Source: Sphingomonas sp. 1F27F7B
GTDB taxonomy: Bacteria > Pseudomonadota > Alphaproteobacteria > Sphingomonadales > Sphingomonadaceae
DNA: 44,308 nt
Direction of reading: 5' to 3'
NCBI RefSeq assembly: GCF_005503355.1
Contig: NZ_SCMK01000033.1
Coordinates: 1 to 44,308 of the forward strand
This document shows positions 32,248 to 39,980 of the stretch, piece after piece. The notes below the pieces were generated by a model, which did not search any database, was not told the origin of the DNA, and saw only the letters and a program-made list of their open reading frames with translations. Position numbers and translations under genes: made by a program. Each line of letters begins with the position of its first letter. The stretch's first letter is position 1.

Positions 32248-32426
32248 GTGCAGGACATGGTCGAGCTCGCGATACGAACTTTTTTCGAGGGCAGCCATTA
32301 TCTTCTGAGGGCAGCCATTATCTTCTGGAGCGGCGCTATGGCGAGGCGGTCGCCTTCGCCGCGATGTTCGGCCTCGCCACGCTGATCGTCGCGGCCATTG
32401 CGCTCCTCATCTGGTGGAACTCATGA
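32248..32426 (+). pseudogene. Small single-pass membrane protein gene frameshifted by a 20-bp tandem duplication
   Basis: Starting at GTG 32248 (GGAG at 32237-32240, 7-base spacing) or ATG 32257, the frame reads VELAIRTFFEGSHYLL and then runs off to a stop at 32383-32385. Removing one copy of the 20-base tandem repeat (32287-32306 or 32307-32326) restores a 52-residue protein. That protein reads LLERRYGEAVAFAAMFGL, then LIVAAIALLIWW, and stops at 32424-32426. It would have one membrane helix and a short charged N-terminus. T-TTT-TTC at 32280-32286 is a possible -1 slippage site that would reach the second frame. A recent mutation or an assembly error are both possible. Confidence 0.7.
32287..32326 (+). 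repeat. Perfect 20-bp tandem duplication
   Basis: The 20-base unit at 32287-32306 (begins GAGGGCAGCC, ends ATTATCTTCT) is repeated exactly at 32307-32326. The length is not a multiple of three, so it shifts the frame of the small gene it interrupts. Such duplications arise by replication slippage and can be lost the same way. Confidence 0.95.
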
Positions 32427-32476
32427 TCGGCACGTGCGTCCAGCGGTTGTGTGAAGTGAACAACGGGAGGAAGAGC

Positions 32477-32953
32477 ATGCGATCGAGCCTTTGGATCGGC
32501 CTTGCCGCGACGGCACTCGCCGCCAGCCCCGCGCTGGCGCAGGAAAAGCCGCAATCGACCACCAAACAGGCCGAGGATATCGCCACCCAGCCCGCCAAGG
32601 ACGTCGGCGTGGTGAAGACCAAGATCCCGCCGGTGCTGGAGCGCGCGGCGGAGAATCCCTATGGTCTGTCCGGCCTGGCCAAATGCGCGCGGATCCGGGC
32701 CGCCTTCAACGAACTCGGCACGGCGCTCGGCCCCGATTTCGCCGCGGACAGCGATCCCAGGAAGAGCCGCAAGCTCAAGATCACCGGCGATACCGTGGCC
32801 GGGCTGATCGTGCCGTTCCGTGGGCTGGTGCGCGAAGTGAGCGGCGCGGCATCGGCGCAGCGCGAGCTCGAAGCGGCGATCGCCGCGGGCTTCGCGCGGC
32901 GCGGTTTCCTGCGCGGCGTCTACCAGACCCGTGGCTGCAAGCCGGCGCTCTGA
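32477..32953 (+). CDS. Secreted protein of unknown function
   Basis: A 158-residue protein with a clear signal peptide (MRSSLWIGLAATALAASPALA, then QEKPQ). The mature part is mostly polar, with ERAAENPYGLSGLAKCARIRAAFNELGTALGPDF and TRGCKPAL at the end; its two cysteines may pair. The ATG at 32477 follows GGGAGGAAG with ideal spacing. I do not recognise a characterised domain. It follows the broken small gene and may share its transcript. Confidence 0.75.
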   Translation: MRSSLWIGLAATALAASPALAQEKPQSTTKQAEDIATQPAKDVGVVKTKIPPVLERAAENPYGLSGLAKCARIRAAFNELGTALGPDFAADSDPRKSRKLKITGDTVAGLIVPFRGLVREVSGAASAQRELEAAIAAGFARRGFLRGVYQTRGCKPAL

Positions 32954-33012
32954 GTGGCTGCCTCCGCCAGGCCGGCAAGGGCCGGAATCCATTCGCTGCT
33001 GCGGGCCACAGG

Positions 33013-33038
33013 GGATCCCCGCCTTCGCGGCGATGACG
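33013..33038. repeat. Single GTCATCCCCGC-type repeat
   Basis: GGATCCCCGCCTTCGCGGCGATGACG is present in one copy, giving CCCCGC-CTTC-GCGGCG-type pairing. It matches one arm of the inverted pairs at 20566-20701 and 36669-36752. It lies between the secreted unknown and the desulfhydrase gene. Confidence 0.7.
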
Positions 33039-33083
33039 ATTGGGGATATGCGTCCCTATCCTGACTGACTGGTGGTGCCTCCC

Positions 33084-34067
33084 ATGAACCTCGACGCCTT
33101 TCCCCGCATTACCCTGTTCGACGCGCCGACTCCGATCCAGCGGCTGGACCGGATCGAAATGGCGCTTGGCCTGCGCGGCGCGCGCCTGTTCGTGAAGCGC
33201 GACGACCTGATGGGCCTGGGCGGCGGCGGCAACAAGCTGCGCAAGCTCGAATTCCTGCTGGGCGCGGCGATCGGCCAGGGCTGCGACACTTTCGTCACCA
33301 CCGGCGCGCGGCAATCCAACCATGCCCGGCTGAGCGCGGCCGCGGCGGCACGGATGGGCCTCGCCGCCGAGCTGATGCTCACCGACACGGTGCCGCGTAC
33401 CGACGAAGCCTATCTCCACAGCGGCAACCAGCTGCTCGACGGCCTGTTCGGCGCGACGGTGCATCACCTGCCGCGCGGCGCCGATGCCCTCGCCGCGGCG
33501 CAAATGCGGGCCGAGGAACTGCGGGCGCAGGGGCGCAATCCCTATGTCGTCGGCGCGGGCGGCTCGTCGCCGGTCGGGGCGCTCGGCTATGCGGCCTGCG
33601 CGGCGGAGATCCGGGCGCAGGAGTCCGGGCTGGGCCTCGCCTTCCGGACGATCGTCGTCGCCAATGGCAGCCATGGCACCCATGCCGGGCTCGCCGCCGG
33701 GATGGACGACCCGCGGCGGGTACTTTCCTTCACGGTGCTCGCCGAACTGGCGGAGGCCGAGCGGGGCACGCTGGCCCTGGCCAACGCGACCCGGGGTCTG
33801 CTGGGCGGTGCGGCGCTGGACGCCGGGGATATCCGGATCGACGGCTCGCAGCGCGGCGAGGCCTATGGCATCCCGACCGAGGCGATGCTGGCCGCGGTGC
33901 GGCTGATGGCGCGGCGAGAGGGGTTGCTGATCGACCCGGTCTATAGCGGCAAGGCCTTTGCCGGCGTTCTGGCGGGGCTGGCCGAAGGGCGGCTCACCGG
34001 CGACGTGCTGTTCGTGATGACCGGGGGGACGCCGGGGCTCTATGCCTATCAGCCGGCCTTCGCCTGA
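33084..34067 (+). CDS. D-cysteine desulfhydrase / ACC deaminase family PLP enzyme
   Basis: A 327-residue fold-type II PLP enzyme. The N-terminus (NLDAFPRITLFDAPTPIQRL, then LFVKRDDLMGLGGGGNKLRKLEFLL) is that of DcyD. K51 in GNKLRKLEF is the probable PLP lysine and TGARQSNHARL the cofactor-phosphate/substrate loop. TGGTPGLYAY near the end is the usual C-terminal signature. D-cysteine desulfhydrase breaks D-cysteine to pyruvate, ammonia and sulphide; ACC deaminases share the fold, so the substrate is not certain. ATG 33084 aligns with the family start; GTG 33072 is an alternative. Confidence 0.85.
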   Translation: MNLDAFPRITLFDAPTPIQRLDRIEMALGLRGARLFVKRDDLMGLGGGGNKLRKLEFLLGAAIGQGCDTFVTTGARQSNHARLSAAAAARMGLAAELMLTDTVPRTDEAYLHSGNQLLDGLFGATVHHLPRGADALAAAQMRAEELRAQGRNPYVVGAGGSSPVGALGYAACAAEIRAQESGLGLAFRTIVVANGSHGTHAGLAAGMDDPRRVLSFTVLAELAEAERGTLALANATRGLLGGAALDAGDIRIDGSQRGEAYGIPTEAMLAAVRLMARREGLLIDPVYSGKAFAGVLAGLAEGRLTGDVLFVMTGGTPGLYAYQPAFA

Positions 34068-34076
34068 TCCGCCCGC

Positions 34077-35087
34077 TCAGGACTGGCCGAGAATCCGCCG
34101 GTACAGGTCGATATAGCGATCCGCCATCGCATCGACCGAGAAGCACGCCGCCACGCGCGCCCGGCATGCGGCGCGGTCGATTCCCTCCACTTGCCCCAGC
34201 GCCGTGATCGCCGCGCCGACCGAATCGACCAGCAGCCCGGTTTCGCCATGCGCGATCAGCTCGCGCATCGAGCCGCGGTCGATCGCGATCACCGGGGTGC
34301 CGCAGGCCATTGCCTCGATCACCGACAGGCCGAACGGCTCGTCGAAGTTGATCAGGTGGAGCATCACCTGCGCGCTGCCGAGCGCGCGCAGCCGCTCGGC
34401 GCCGCCCACCGGGCCGTGATAGGCGATGCGCTCATCAAGGAACGGCGCGACTTCGCGGTCGAAATAGCCCTGGTCCTGGACGATGCCGTACAGATTGAGC
34501 CGCCGCCCGGTGGCGCGAGCGACCTGGATCGCTTCCGCGGCGCCCTTGTCCGGATGCATGCGGCCGAAGAACAGCAGGTCCTCGCTGCCATCGGGCTCGA
34601 AGGGAAATTCGTCGAGGCGGATGCCGTGATGGATGGTCGCGGCATAGCGCAATGCCGGATGCCGGTCGGCCGCGCTGATCGCGACATAGTGCACCCGGTC
34701 CTCGAACGGCTTGTACATCGGCAGGATGCGCGGGCTGGAGAAGCCGTGGATCGTCGTCACCATCGGCGTGTCGACGAGTCGCGAAAAGGCATGGGCGGGG
34801 AAATCGGCCTGGTTGTGGATCAGGTCGAAGCTGCCCGCCTGCTCGAAGAGATGCGCGAGATGGGCATATTCCCACACCTTCGCGTCGAGCTCGGGATTCT
34901 CCGCATAGCCGCCGGGCACCACGCCATCGAGCGTGCCCGCAGTGATCGAATCGCGCGTGGCGAACAGCGTCACTTCGACTCCGCGCGCGACCAGCGCCTC
35001 GGTAAGCAGGCTCGTCACCAGTTCCCAGGGCCCGTAATGGCGCGGCGGCGTGCGCCAGGCGATCGGGGCGAGCATCGCGATCCTCAT
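34077..35087 (-). CDS. Glycosyltransferase family 4 protein
   Basis: A 336-residue GT-B fold retaining glycosyltransferase. The N-terminal half starts RIAMLAPIAWRTPPRHYGPWE. The C-terminal nucleotide-sugar half has FFGRMHPDKGAAEAIQVA and the E-x7-E region FDEPFGLSVIEAMACGTPVI. It has no signal peptide and should act in the cytoplasm. It is the last gene of a minus-strand run, overlapping the GH13 stop by 4 bases, which suggests co-translation with a sugar hydrolase rather than a surface-polysaccharide locus. Donor and acceptor are unknown. Confidence 0.85.
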   Translation of the reverse strand: MRIAMLAPIAWRTPPRHYGPWELVTSLLTEALVARGVEVTLFATRDSITAGTLDGVVPGGYAENPELDAKVWEYAHLAHLFEQAGSFDLIHNQADFPAHAFSRLVDTPMVTTIHGFSSPRILPMYKPFEDRVHYVAISAADRHPALRYAATIHHGIRLDEFPFEPDGSEDLLFFGRMHPDKGAAEAIQVARATGRRLNLYGIVQDQGYFDREVAPFLDERIAYHGPVGGAERLRALGSAQVMLHLINFDEPFGLSVIEAMACGTPVIAIDRGSMRELIAHGETGLLVDSVGAAITALGQVEGIDRAACRARVAACFSVDAMADRYIDLYRRILGQS

Positions 35088-36649
35088 CCCAGGACATAGC
35101 CTTCATTGGGAGCGAGCAGCGCCGGATCGGTGCCCCCGCGCGCGGCGGCGAGCACGGCGAAGCCCTCCGCCCATTCGGGAATGGCGAAGCCCTGGGGCCG
35201 GTCGCCGAGATTGAGCACCACCAGCAGCCGGTCGCTGCCGAGCCGGCGTTCCCAGGCGAGCAGGTCGCCGCTCGCCGCCACCGGATGATAATCGCCGAGC
35301 CTCAGCGCGGGATGCGCGTGGCGCAGGAACAGCAGCTTCTGGGTGAGCCGCCACATCGATGCCGGATCGTCGCGCTGCGCGGCGACGTTGCGCGCCAGCC
35401 AGTCGGGGTGGAGCGGCAGCCAGGGGTCGGCGGCGCTGAACCCGGCATTGGCGGAGCCGTCCCAGGCCATCGGCGTGCGCACCGGATCGCGGCCCAGCCC
35501 GATGCCGGGATCGTTCAGCTCGCGCGGGTCCTGCACCTGTTCCGGCGGGATGGCGACGTCCTCCATCCCGATCTCGTCGCCATAATAGAGCGTGGGCGTG
35601 CCGCGCAGCGTGAGCAGCAATATCATCGCGACCCGCGCCTGCTCCGGGCCGACGCGGGCGGCGATGCGCGGGCGATCGTGGTTGCCGAGCACCCAATTGG
35701 GCCAGCCGCCTGCCGGCAACGCGCCTTCATACGCGTCGATCATCGCGGCCAGGCTGCGGGCATCCCATTCCGCGCCGATCAGCTGGAAGTTGAAGGGCAG
35801 GTGCACGCCTGGCCGCTCCGCCGTGCCGTAATAGCCGACAAGCCTTGGCAGCGGCAGATAGATCTCCCCGATCAGCACACGCGCGCCATATTCGTCCGCG
35901 ATCGCGCGCATCTCGGCGGCGATGTCATGGACTTCGGGCTGGTCGGCCGAGTGGAGCTGGTGCACGCGGGTATAGTCGGGCTGGCCGGGCCGCCACGCGC
36001 GGTTCACCGGATTGTCGGGCAGGTCGGCATGCTTGACCATGTGCCAGAGCACGTCGATCCGAAACCCGTCGATCCCGCGCGCGAACCAGAAGTGCAGCAC
36101 GTCCATCATCGCGGCGCGCACCGCCGGGTTGCGCCAGTTCAGGTCCGGCTGCTCCTTCAGAAAGGCGTGGTAATAATATTGGCCGGTCGCCGCATCCCAT
36201 TCCCAGGCCGGTCCGCCGAAATCGCTGATCCAGTTATTGGGCGGGGAACCATCGGGCTTCGCGTCGCGCCAGATGTACCAGTCGCGCCTCGGATCATCAC
36301 GCGAGGAGCGGCTTTCCTTGAACCAGGGATGCTCGCTCGAACTGTGATTCGGCACCAGATCGAGCAGCAGGCGGATGCCGCGCGCATGGGCCGCCGCCAG
36401 CAGCGAATCGAAATCGGCGAGCGTGCCGAAGCGCGGATCGATCCCGCAATAATCGGCGACGTCATAGCCGAAGTCCGCCATCGGCGAGGGAAAGATCGGC
36501 GAGATCCAGATCGCATCGATGCCCAGCGCCTTCAGGTCGTCCAGCCGGTGCTCGATCCCTTTCAGGTCGCCGATCCCGTCGCCGTTCGAATCCTGGAAGG
36601 AACGCGGATAGACCTGATAGATGACCGCGGATTTCCACCATTCGCTCAT
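35084..36649 (-). CDS. GH13 alpha-glucosidase (oligo-1,6-glucosidase type)
   Basis: A 521-residue GH13 enzyme. The N-terminal WWKSAVIYQVYPRSFQDSNGDG opening is typical of alpha-glucosidases. The catalytic residues are D199 (GFRIDVLW), E262 (IGEIY) and D325 (GNHDRPR). SFQDSNGDGIGDL marks the calcium-type loop of oligo-1,6-glucosidases, and a C-terminal beta domain ends NEGYVLG. No signal peptide, so it is cytoplasmic. It would release glucose from the non-reducing end of short alpha-glucosides. It overlaps the GT4 start and follows GH130 across a repeat. Confidence 0.9.
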   Translation of the reverse strand: MSEWWKSAVIYQVYPRSFQDSNGDGIGDLKGIEHRLDDLKALGIDAIWISPIFPSPMADFGYDVADYCGIDPRFGTLADFDSLLAAAHARGIRLLLDLVPNHSSSEHPWFKESRSSRDDPRRDWYIWRDAKPDGSPPNNWISDFGGPAWEWDAATGQYYYHAFLKEQPDLNWRNPAVRAAMMDVLHFWFARGIDGFRIDVLWHMVKHADLPDNPVNRAWRPGQPDYTRVHQLHSADQPEVHDIAAEMRAIADEYGARVLIGEIYLPLPRLVGYYGTAERPGVHLPFNFQLIGAEWDARSLAAMIDAYEGALPAGGWPNWVLGNHDRPRIAARVGPEQARVAMILLLTLRGTPTLYYGDEIGMEDVAIPPEQVQDPRELNDPGIGLGRDPVRTPMAWDGSANAGFSAADPWLPLHPDWLARNVAAQRDDPASMWRLTQKLLFLRHAHPALRLGDYHPVAASGDLLAWERRLGSDRLLVVLNLGDRPQGFAIPEWAEGFAVLAAARGGTDPALLAPNEGYVLG

Positions 36650-36668
36650 GCTGCGAATCTCCCTTGTT

Positions 36669-36752
36669 CGTCATCCCCGCAAAGGCGGCGATCCGGAGCC
36701 GAACGGCGCTGTCCTCCGTTACCCTGGATCCCCGCCTTCGCGGGGATGACGG
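36669..36752. repeat. Inverted pair of GTCATCCCCGC-type repeats
   Basis: CGTCATCCCCGCAAAGGCGGCGATCC at 36669-36694 faces GGATCCCCGCC...GGGGATGACG at 36726-36751, around a variable spacer of about 30 bases. It lies between the GH13 start and the GH130 stop. The same family is at 20566-20701 and 33013-33038. Confidence 0.8.
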
Positions 36753-36761
36753 GTGAAGGCT

Positions 36762-37883
36762 TCACTTGAACCGCTCCTTCGATATTCGCGTGATCCGGCA
36801 GGCAAGGTCCGCCTCGCCGCTGGCGACGACATAATGGTCGCCGCCATCCGCCACGCCGGTGGTGAACACCACCGGGCTCGGCAGATACATCTGGTGCGCG
36901 ATCGGATCGGTGAGCGCCGGATTGGCCTCGAGCAGCGGCGTCTCGTCCTCCAGCCGCAGGATCCTCGCGGGATCGTCCTTGTCGAGCAGTGCCCAGAAGC
37001 TGCGATAGACGCCGACCGCGCCCCGTTTCTCGACGCCGTGATAGATCAGCATCCAGCCCTGGGGGGTGAGCACCGGCTGGCTGCCTCCGCCGATCCGCTG
37101 CGTGGCGCTGGTGCCCTTGCGCGCGCGGATGCCCGGCGCATCGAGCGGCTTCCAGTGCAGCCCGTCGGGCGATTGCGCCAGGTTGATCGACGGGCCGCCC
37201 AGCCAGGGCGAATCCTCCGGATAGGCGAAATAGACTTCGCCGAGCGGCCGGGTGAGCGCCATGTATCGGCCGCCCGGCTTGCCCTCGAACAGGATCATGT
37301 CCTTGTTCTGATGGTCGAGCACCACGCCGAGCAGCTTGTAGTCGAGCCCGTTCACCGAATGGTACATCGCGGTGCAGTGCCGCTCGGCGGAGACGCCGCA
37401 GACGGTCATCCACCAGCGGCCGCCGACCAGGCTGATGCGGGCGTCCTCCACGCCATAGTCCAGGAAGCCGGCGCTGGGCTGGATCGCCTTGTCGTAATGG
37501 ATCTTCACGATCTTCGCCCCGTCCCTGCTCAGCTCGACCGGGAGCAGCCAGGAAAGCGAAGTCAGGCCGAGCAGCCTCGGGCTGCGGTCCTTGAGCGCGA
37601 ACTGCCGGGGATCGTCCATCTCGACGCCGGCAAGCGCGTGGCGATCGAGGACATAGCCGCCCGGCGTCCAGCGGATGGTGCGGGCATGGCTCCCGTCCAC
37701 CGGTTTGCGCAGCGCCTCCGCCACGCGGACCATCAGCAGGATGTTGCCGTTCGGCAGCCGCGCGAAGCCGGGGTTGAAGGCGCCCAGCACATGCGTCGGC
37801 TCGCTTATGCCCCTGCGCAGGGGCGAGCGGGCCAGGTCGACATCGTCGGGGCGGAAGATCAGGAAATCGTCGTCCGCCGTCAC
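36762..37883 (-). CDS. GH130 family beta-mannoside phosphorylase or glycosidase
   Basis: A 373-residue five-bladed beta-propeller of the GH130 type. GVEDARIS with D147 carries the catalytic aspartate. NKDMILFEGKPGGRYMALTRP and LIYHGVEKR...ALLDKDDP are family hallmarks. GH130 enzymes mostly phosphorolyse beta-1,2- or beta-1,4-mannosides, giving mannose-1-phosphate; some hydrolyse. There is no signal peptide, so the substrate is intracellular. The start is GTG at 37883 with GAGGGGA 6-7 bases upstream. The lipoprotein gene ends 10 bases before it, and GH13 and GT4 follow. Confidence 0.87.
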   Translation of the reverse strand: MTADDDFLIFRPDDVDLARSPLRRGISEPTHVLGAFNPGFARLPNGNILLMVRVAEALRKPVDGSHARTIRWTPGGYVLDRHALAGVEMDDPRQFALKDRSPRLLGLTSLSWLLPVELSRDGAKIVKIHYDKAIQPSAGFLDYGVEDARISLVGGRWWMTVCGVSAERHCTAMYHSVNGLDYKLLGVVLDHQNKDMILFEGKPGGRYMALTRPLGEVYFAYPEDSPWLGGPSINLAQSPDGLHWKPLDAPGIRARKGTSATQRIGGGSQPVLTPQGWMLIYHGVEKRGAVGVYRSFWALLDKDDPARILRLEDETPLLEANPALTDPIAHQMYLPSPVVFTTGVADGGDHYVVASGEADLACRITRISKERFK

Positions 37884-37893
37884 GTCTGTCCCC

Positions 37894-38607
37894 TCAACAG
37901 GTCGGAATCTGGCTTTCCCCGCCTTCGCGCCGGTACTTGCCGCCACGCCAGACGTATCGCTCGGCGAAGGATCGGGTTCCCTCGAACTTGACGACGAAGC
38001 CCTGCTGCTTGCGGATCTCGACGATCTTGCCCTGGATCGACCGGGCCCCGTCCGCCACTGCGCCGCTATCGTCATAGAGCGAGGGGAAGTTCGCGACCTC
38101 CATCGGCCCGTCCGGGCGCAGCACGACCAGCGTGGTGACGCTGCACGTATAGCCCTGCCAGGTGCCGCCGCCCTCGGCATGGATCACCGGCTGGTCGAGG
38201 AATTCGCCGCTCACCGACCATTCGGCAAGATCGCCGAAGCTGCCGGTCTCCAGCGCCTTGGGAAAGGACTTGCGCACGCGGAAGCCGGCGCCGTCCGGAT
38301 CCAGATAGGTCACCGCGATCGTCCCGCCATCGGCATGCGCGGCATCGGGCACATGGCCGTGGCTGACCAGCACCGGGCCGAAACCGGTGTCGATCAGCTT
38401 GTTGTCGTCGAAAGTGACCGGCCCCTGCTTCACGCCCTCCGGCCAGGCCGCATGCACCGCAGCGGCGAGACGCGCGGCCGGATCGGGTGCCGGAGCCGCG
38501 CTCGCACCGGCTTCGGGGGTGGGCGCAGGCGCGGGCTTGCGCGCCTCGTCGCCGCCGCATCCCGCCAGCGCCAGCGCCGGCATCAGGATGGCGGCGGCCC
38601 GCCTCAT
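37894..38607 (-). CDS. Lipoprotein of unknown function
   Basis: A 237-residue lipoprotein with lipobox LAGC (C17). A Pro/Ala-rich linker (KPAPAPTPEAGASAAPAPDP) precedes a mainly beta mature domain, which contains TFDDNKLIDTGFGPVLVSHG, a mid-chain WQGYTC segment and a C-terminal cysteine at the last residue (QIPTC). The two cysteines may bridge. No family recognised. The ATG overlaps the chorismate mutase stop (ATGA) upstream. It sits before the GH130 gene, but no functional link is evident from sequence. Confidence 0.72.
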   Translation of the reverse strand: MRRAAAILMPALALAGCGGDEARKPAPAPTPEAGASAAPAPDPAARLAAAVHAAWPEGVKQGPVTFDDNKLIDTGFGPVLVSHGHVPDAAHADGGTIAVTYLDPDGAGFRVRKSFPKALETGSFGDLAEWSVSGEFLDQPVIHAEGGGTWQGYTCSVTTLVVLRPDGPMEVANFPSLYDDSGAVADGARSIQGKIVEIRKQQGFVVKFEGTRSFAERYVWRGGKYRREGGESQIPTC

Positions 38608-38888
38608 TGCCCGTCCCGCAGCTGCTCGTGGTGACGGATCACTTCGTCGATGATGAAGCGCAGGAACTTCTCGGAGAATTCCGGATCGAGATCCGCGGTC
38701 CTGGCCAGCTCGCGCAGCCGGGCGATCTGGCGCTCCTCGCGGCCGGGATCGGCCGGGGGCAGCCCGGACTCCGCCTTGTAGCGCCCCACCGCCTGGGTCA
38801 CCTTGAACCGCTCGGCGAGCAGGAACACGAGCGCGGCATCGATATTGTCGATGCTCTGGCGATAGCGGTTGAGAGTCTCGTCGGCCAT
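38604..38888 (-). CDS. Chorismate mutase (AroQ type)
   Basis: A 94-residue all-helical chorismate mutase of the AroQ class. RYRQSIDNIDAALVFLLAERFKVTQAVGRYKAE gives helix 1 with the active-site arginines. REERQIARLRELARTADLDPEFSEKFLRFIIDEVIRHH continues the fold. It makes prephenate, which the separate prephenate dehydratase at 21638-22528 uses. ATG 38888 has AAAAGG 7 bases upstream; an earlier in-frame ATG at 38906 is possible. It overlaps the lipoprotein gene and is divergent from the polyprenyl synthase gene. Confidence 0.9.
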   Translation of the reverse strand: MADETLNRYRQSIDNIDAALVFLLAERFKVTQAVGRYKAESGLPPADPGREERQIARLRELARTADLDPEFSEKFLRFIIDEVIRHHEQLRDGQ

Positions 38889-38920
38889 GGCCGGCCTTTT
38901 GCGCATAGCCGTAAGGTCAC

Positions 38921-38961
38921 GCAAGCCTTGCCTTTGTGCGCCGCACCCGCCACAGGCTTGC
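38921..38961 (+). promoter_or_regulatory. Inverted repeat in the leader of the polyprenyl synthase gene
   Basis: GCAAGCCT (38921-38928) and AGGCTTGC (38954-38961) are perfectly complementary, 25 bases apart. They lie in the 75-base gap between divergent chorismate mutase and polyprenyl synthase genes. The right arm includes the AGG before the ATG at 38964. It could be an operator or a hairpin covering the ribosome site. Confidence 0.35.
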
Positions 38962-38963
38962 CT

Positions 38964-39977
38964 ATGAGCGCCACGATCCATCGCCTCGGCGGCGGCCCCG
39001 CCCCTTCGCTCGATCCGATGATGGCGCTGGTCGCCCAGGACATGAACCTCGTCAACGCGGTGATCCTCGATCGCATGCAGTCCGAGATTCCGCTGATCCC
39101 GGAGCTGGCCGGGCATCTGATCGCCGGCGGCGGCAAGCGGATGCGCCCGATGCTCACGCTGGCGAGCGCCCGGCTGCTCGGCTATTCGGGCACGCGCCAC
39201 CACCGGCTCGCCGCCGCGGTCGAGTTCATCCACACCGCCACGCTGCTGCACGACGACGTGGTCGACGGATCGGACCTGCGCCGCGGCCGCCGCACCGCCA
39301 ACATCATCTGGGGCAATCCGGCGAGCGTGCTGGTCGGCGATTTCCTCTTCTCGCGCTCGTTCGAGCTGATGGTCGAGGACGGCAGCCTCAAGGTGCTCAA
39401 GATCCTCAGCAACGCCTCGGCCGTGATCGCCGAGGGCGAAGTCAACCAGCTCACCGCCGTGCGCCGTATCGACCTGGCCGAGGAACGCTATCTCGACATC
39501 ATCGGCGCCAAGACCGCCGCCCTGTTCGCCGCTGCCTGCAAGATCGCCGCCGTGGTGGCCGAGCGTTCGGAAGCCGAGGAAGCGGCGCTCGACGCCTATG
39601 GCCGCAATCTCGGCATCGCCTTTCAGCTCGTGGACGACGCGATCGACTATGTCTCGGATGCGAGCACGATGGGCAAGGACGCGGGCGACGATTTCCGCGA
39701 AGGCAAGATGACGCTGCCGGTCATCCTCGCCTATGCCCGCGGCGATGCGGCGGCGCGCGCCTTCTGGAAGGACGCGATCGCCGGCCATCGCACGTCGGAC
39801 GAGGATTTTGCCGAGGCGATCCGGCTGGTCCAGGCGAGCCGCTCGGTCGAGGACACGCTCGCCCGCGCTCGGCATTACGGGCAGCGCGCGATCGACGCGC
39901 TGGGCGGCTTCGCGGCGGGAGCCGCCAAGGATGCGATGATCGAGGCAGTGGAGTTCGCAGTCGCCCGGGCCTATTGA
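38964..39977 (+). CDS. ispB: Polyprenyl diphosphate synthase (octaprenyl type)
   Basis: A 337-residue trans-prenyltransferase. The first aspartate-rich motif is DDVVD at 97-101, the second DDAID at 224-228, and GGGKRMRP marks the isopentenyl-diphosphate site. Length and the LLHDDVVDGSDLRRGRRTANIIWGN segment fit long-chain synthases that supply the ubiquinone side chain; sphingomonads use ubiquinone-10, so the product may be decaprenyl diphosphate. It is divergent from chorismate mutase, and an inverted repeat lies in its leader. Confidence 0.9.
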   Translation: MSATIHRLGGGPAPSLDPMMALVAQDMNLVNAVILDRMQSEIPLIPELAGHLIAGGGKRMRPMLTLASARLLGYSGTRHHRLAAAVEFIHTATLLHDDVVDGSDLRRGRRTANIIWGNPASVLVGDFLFSRSFELMVEDGSLKVLKILSNASAVIAEGEVNQLTAVRRIDLAEERYLDIIGAKTAALFAAACKIAAVVAERSEAEEAALDAYGRNLGIAFQLVDDAIDYVSDASTMGKDAGDDFREGKMTLPVILAYARGDAAARAFWKDAIAGHRTSDEDFAEAIRLVQASRSVEDTLARARHYGQRAIDALGGFAAGAAKDAMIEAVEFAVARAY

Positions 39978-39980
39978 GGC

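Noticed and set aside
28470..32258. A very long open frame on the minus strand across smc and the thioredoxin-fold gene, and similar ones at 7591-11064, 10961-13861, 18363-20504 and 39981-42626
   Set aside because: These are shadows made by GC-rich third codon positions opposite real genes. They read as Arg/Ala/Gly/His-rich, domain-free protein. Only short parts of some contain true genes, which are listed with their own starts.
34077..38607. The glycoside gene run as a recent genomic island
   Set aside because: There is no change in base composition visible by eye, no integrase, no tRNA and no direct repeats at the ends. The dispersed repeat inside it is common to the whole chromosome.
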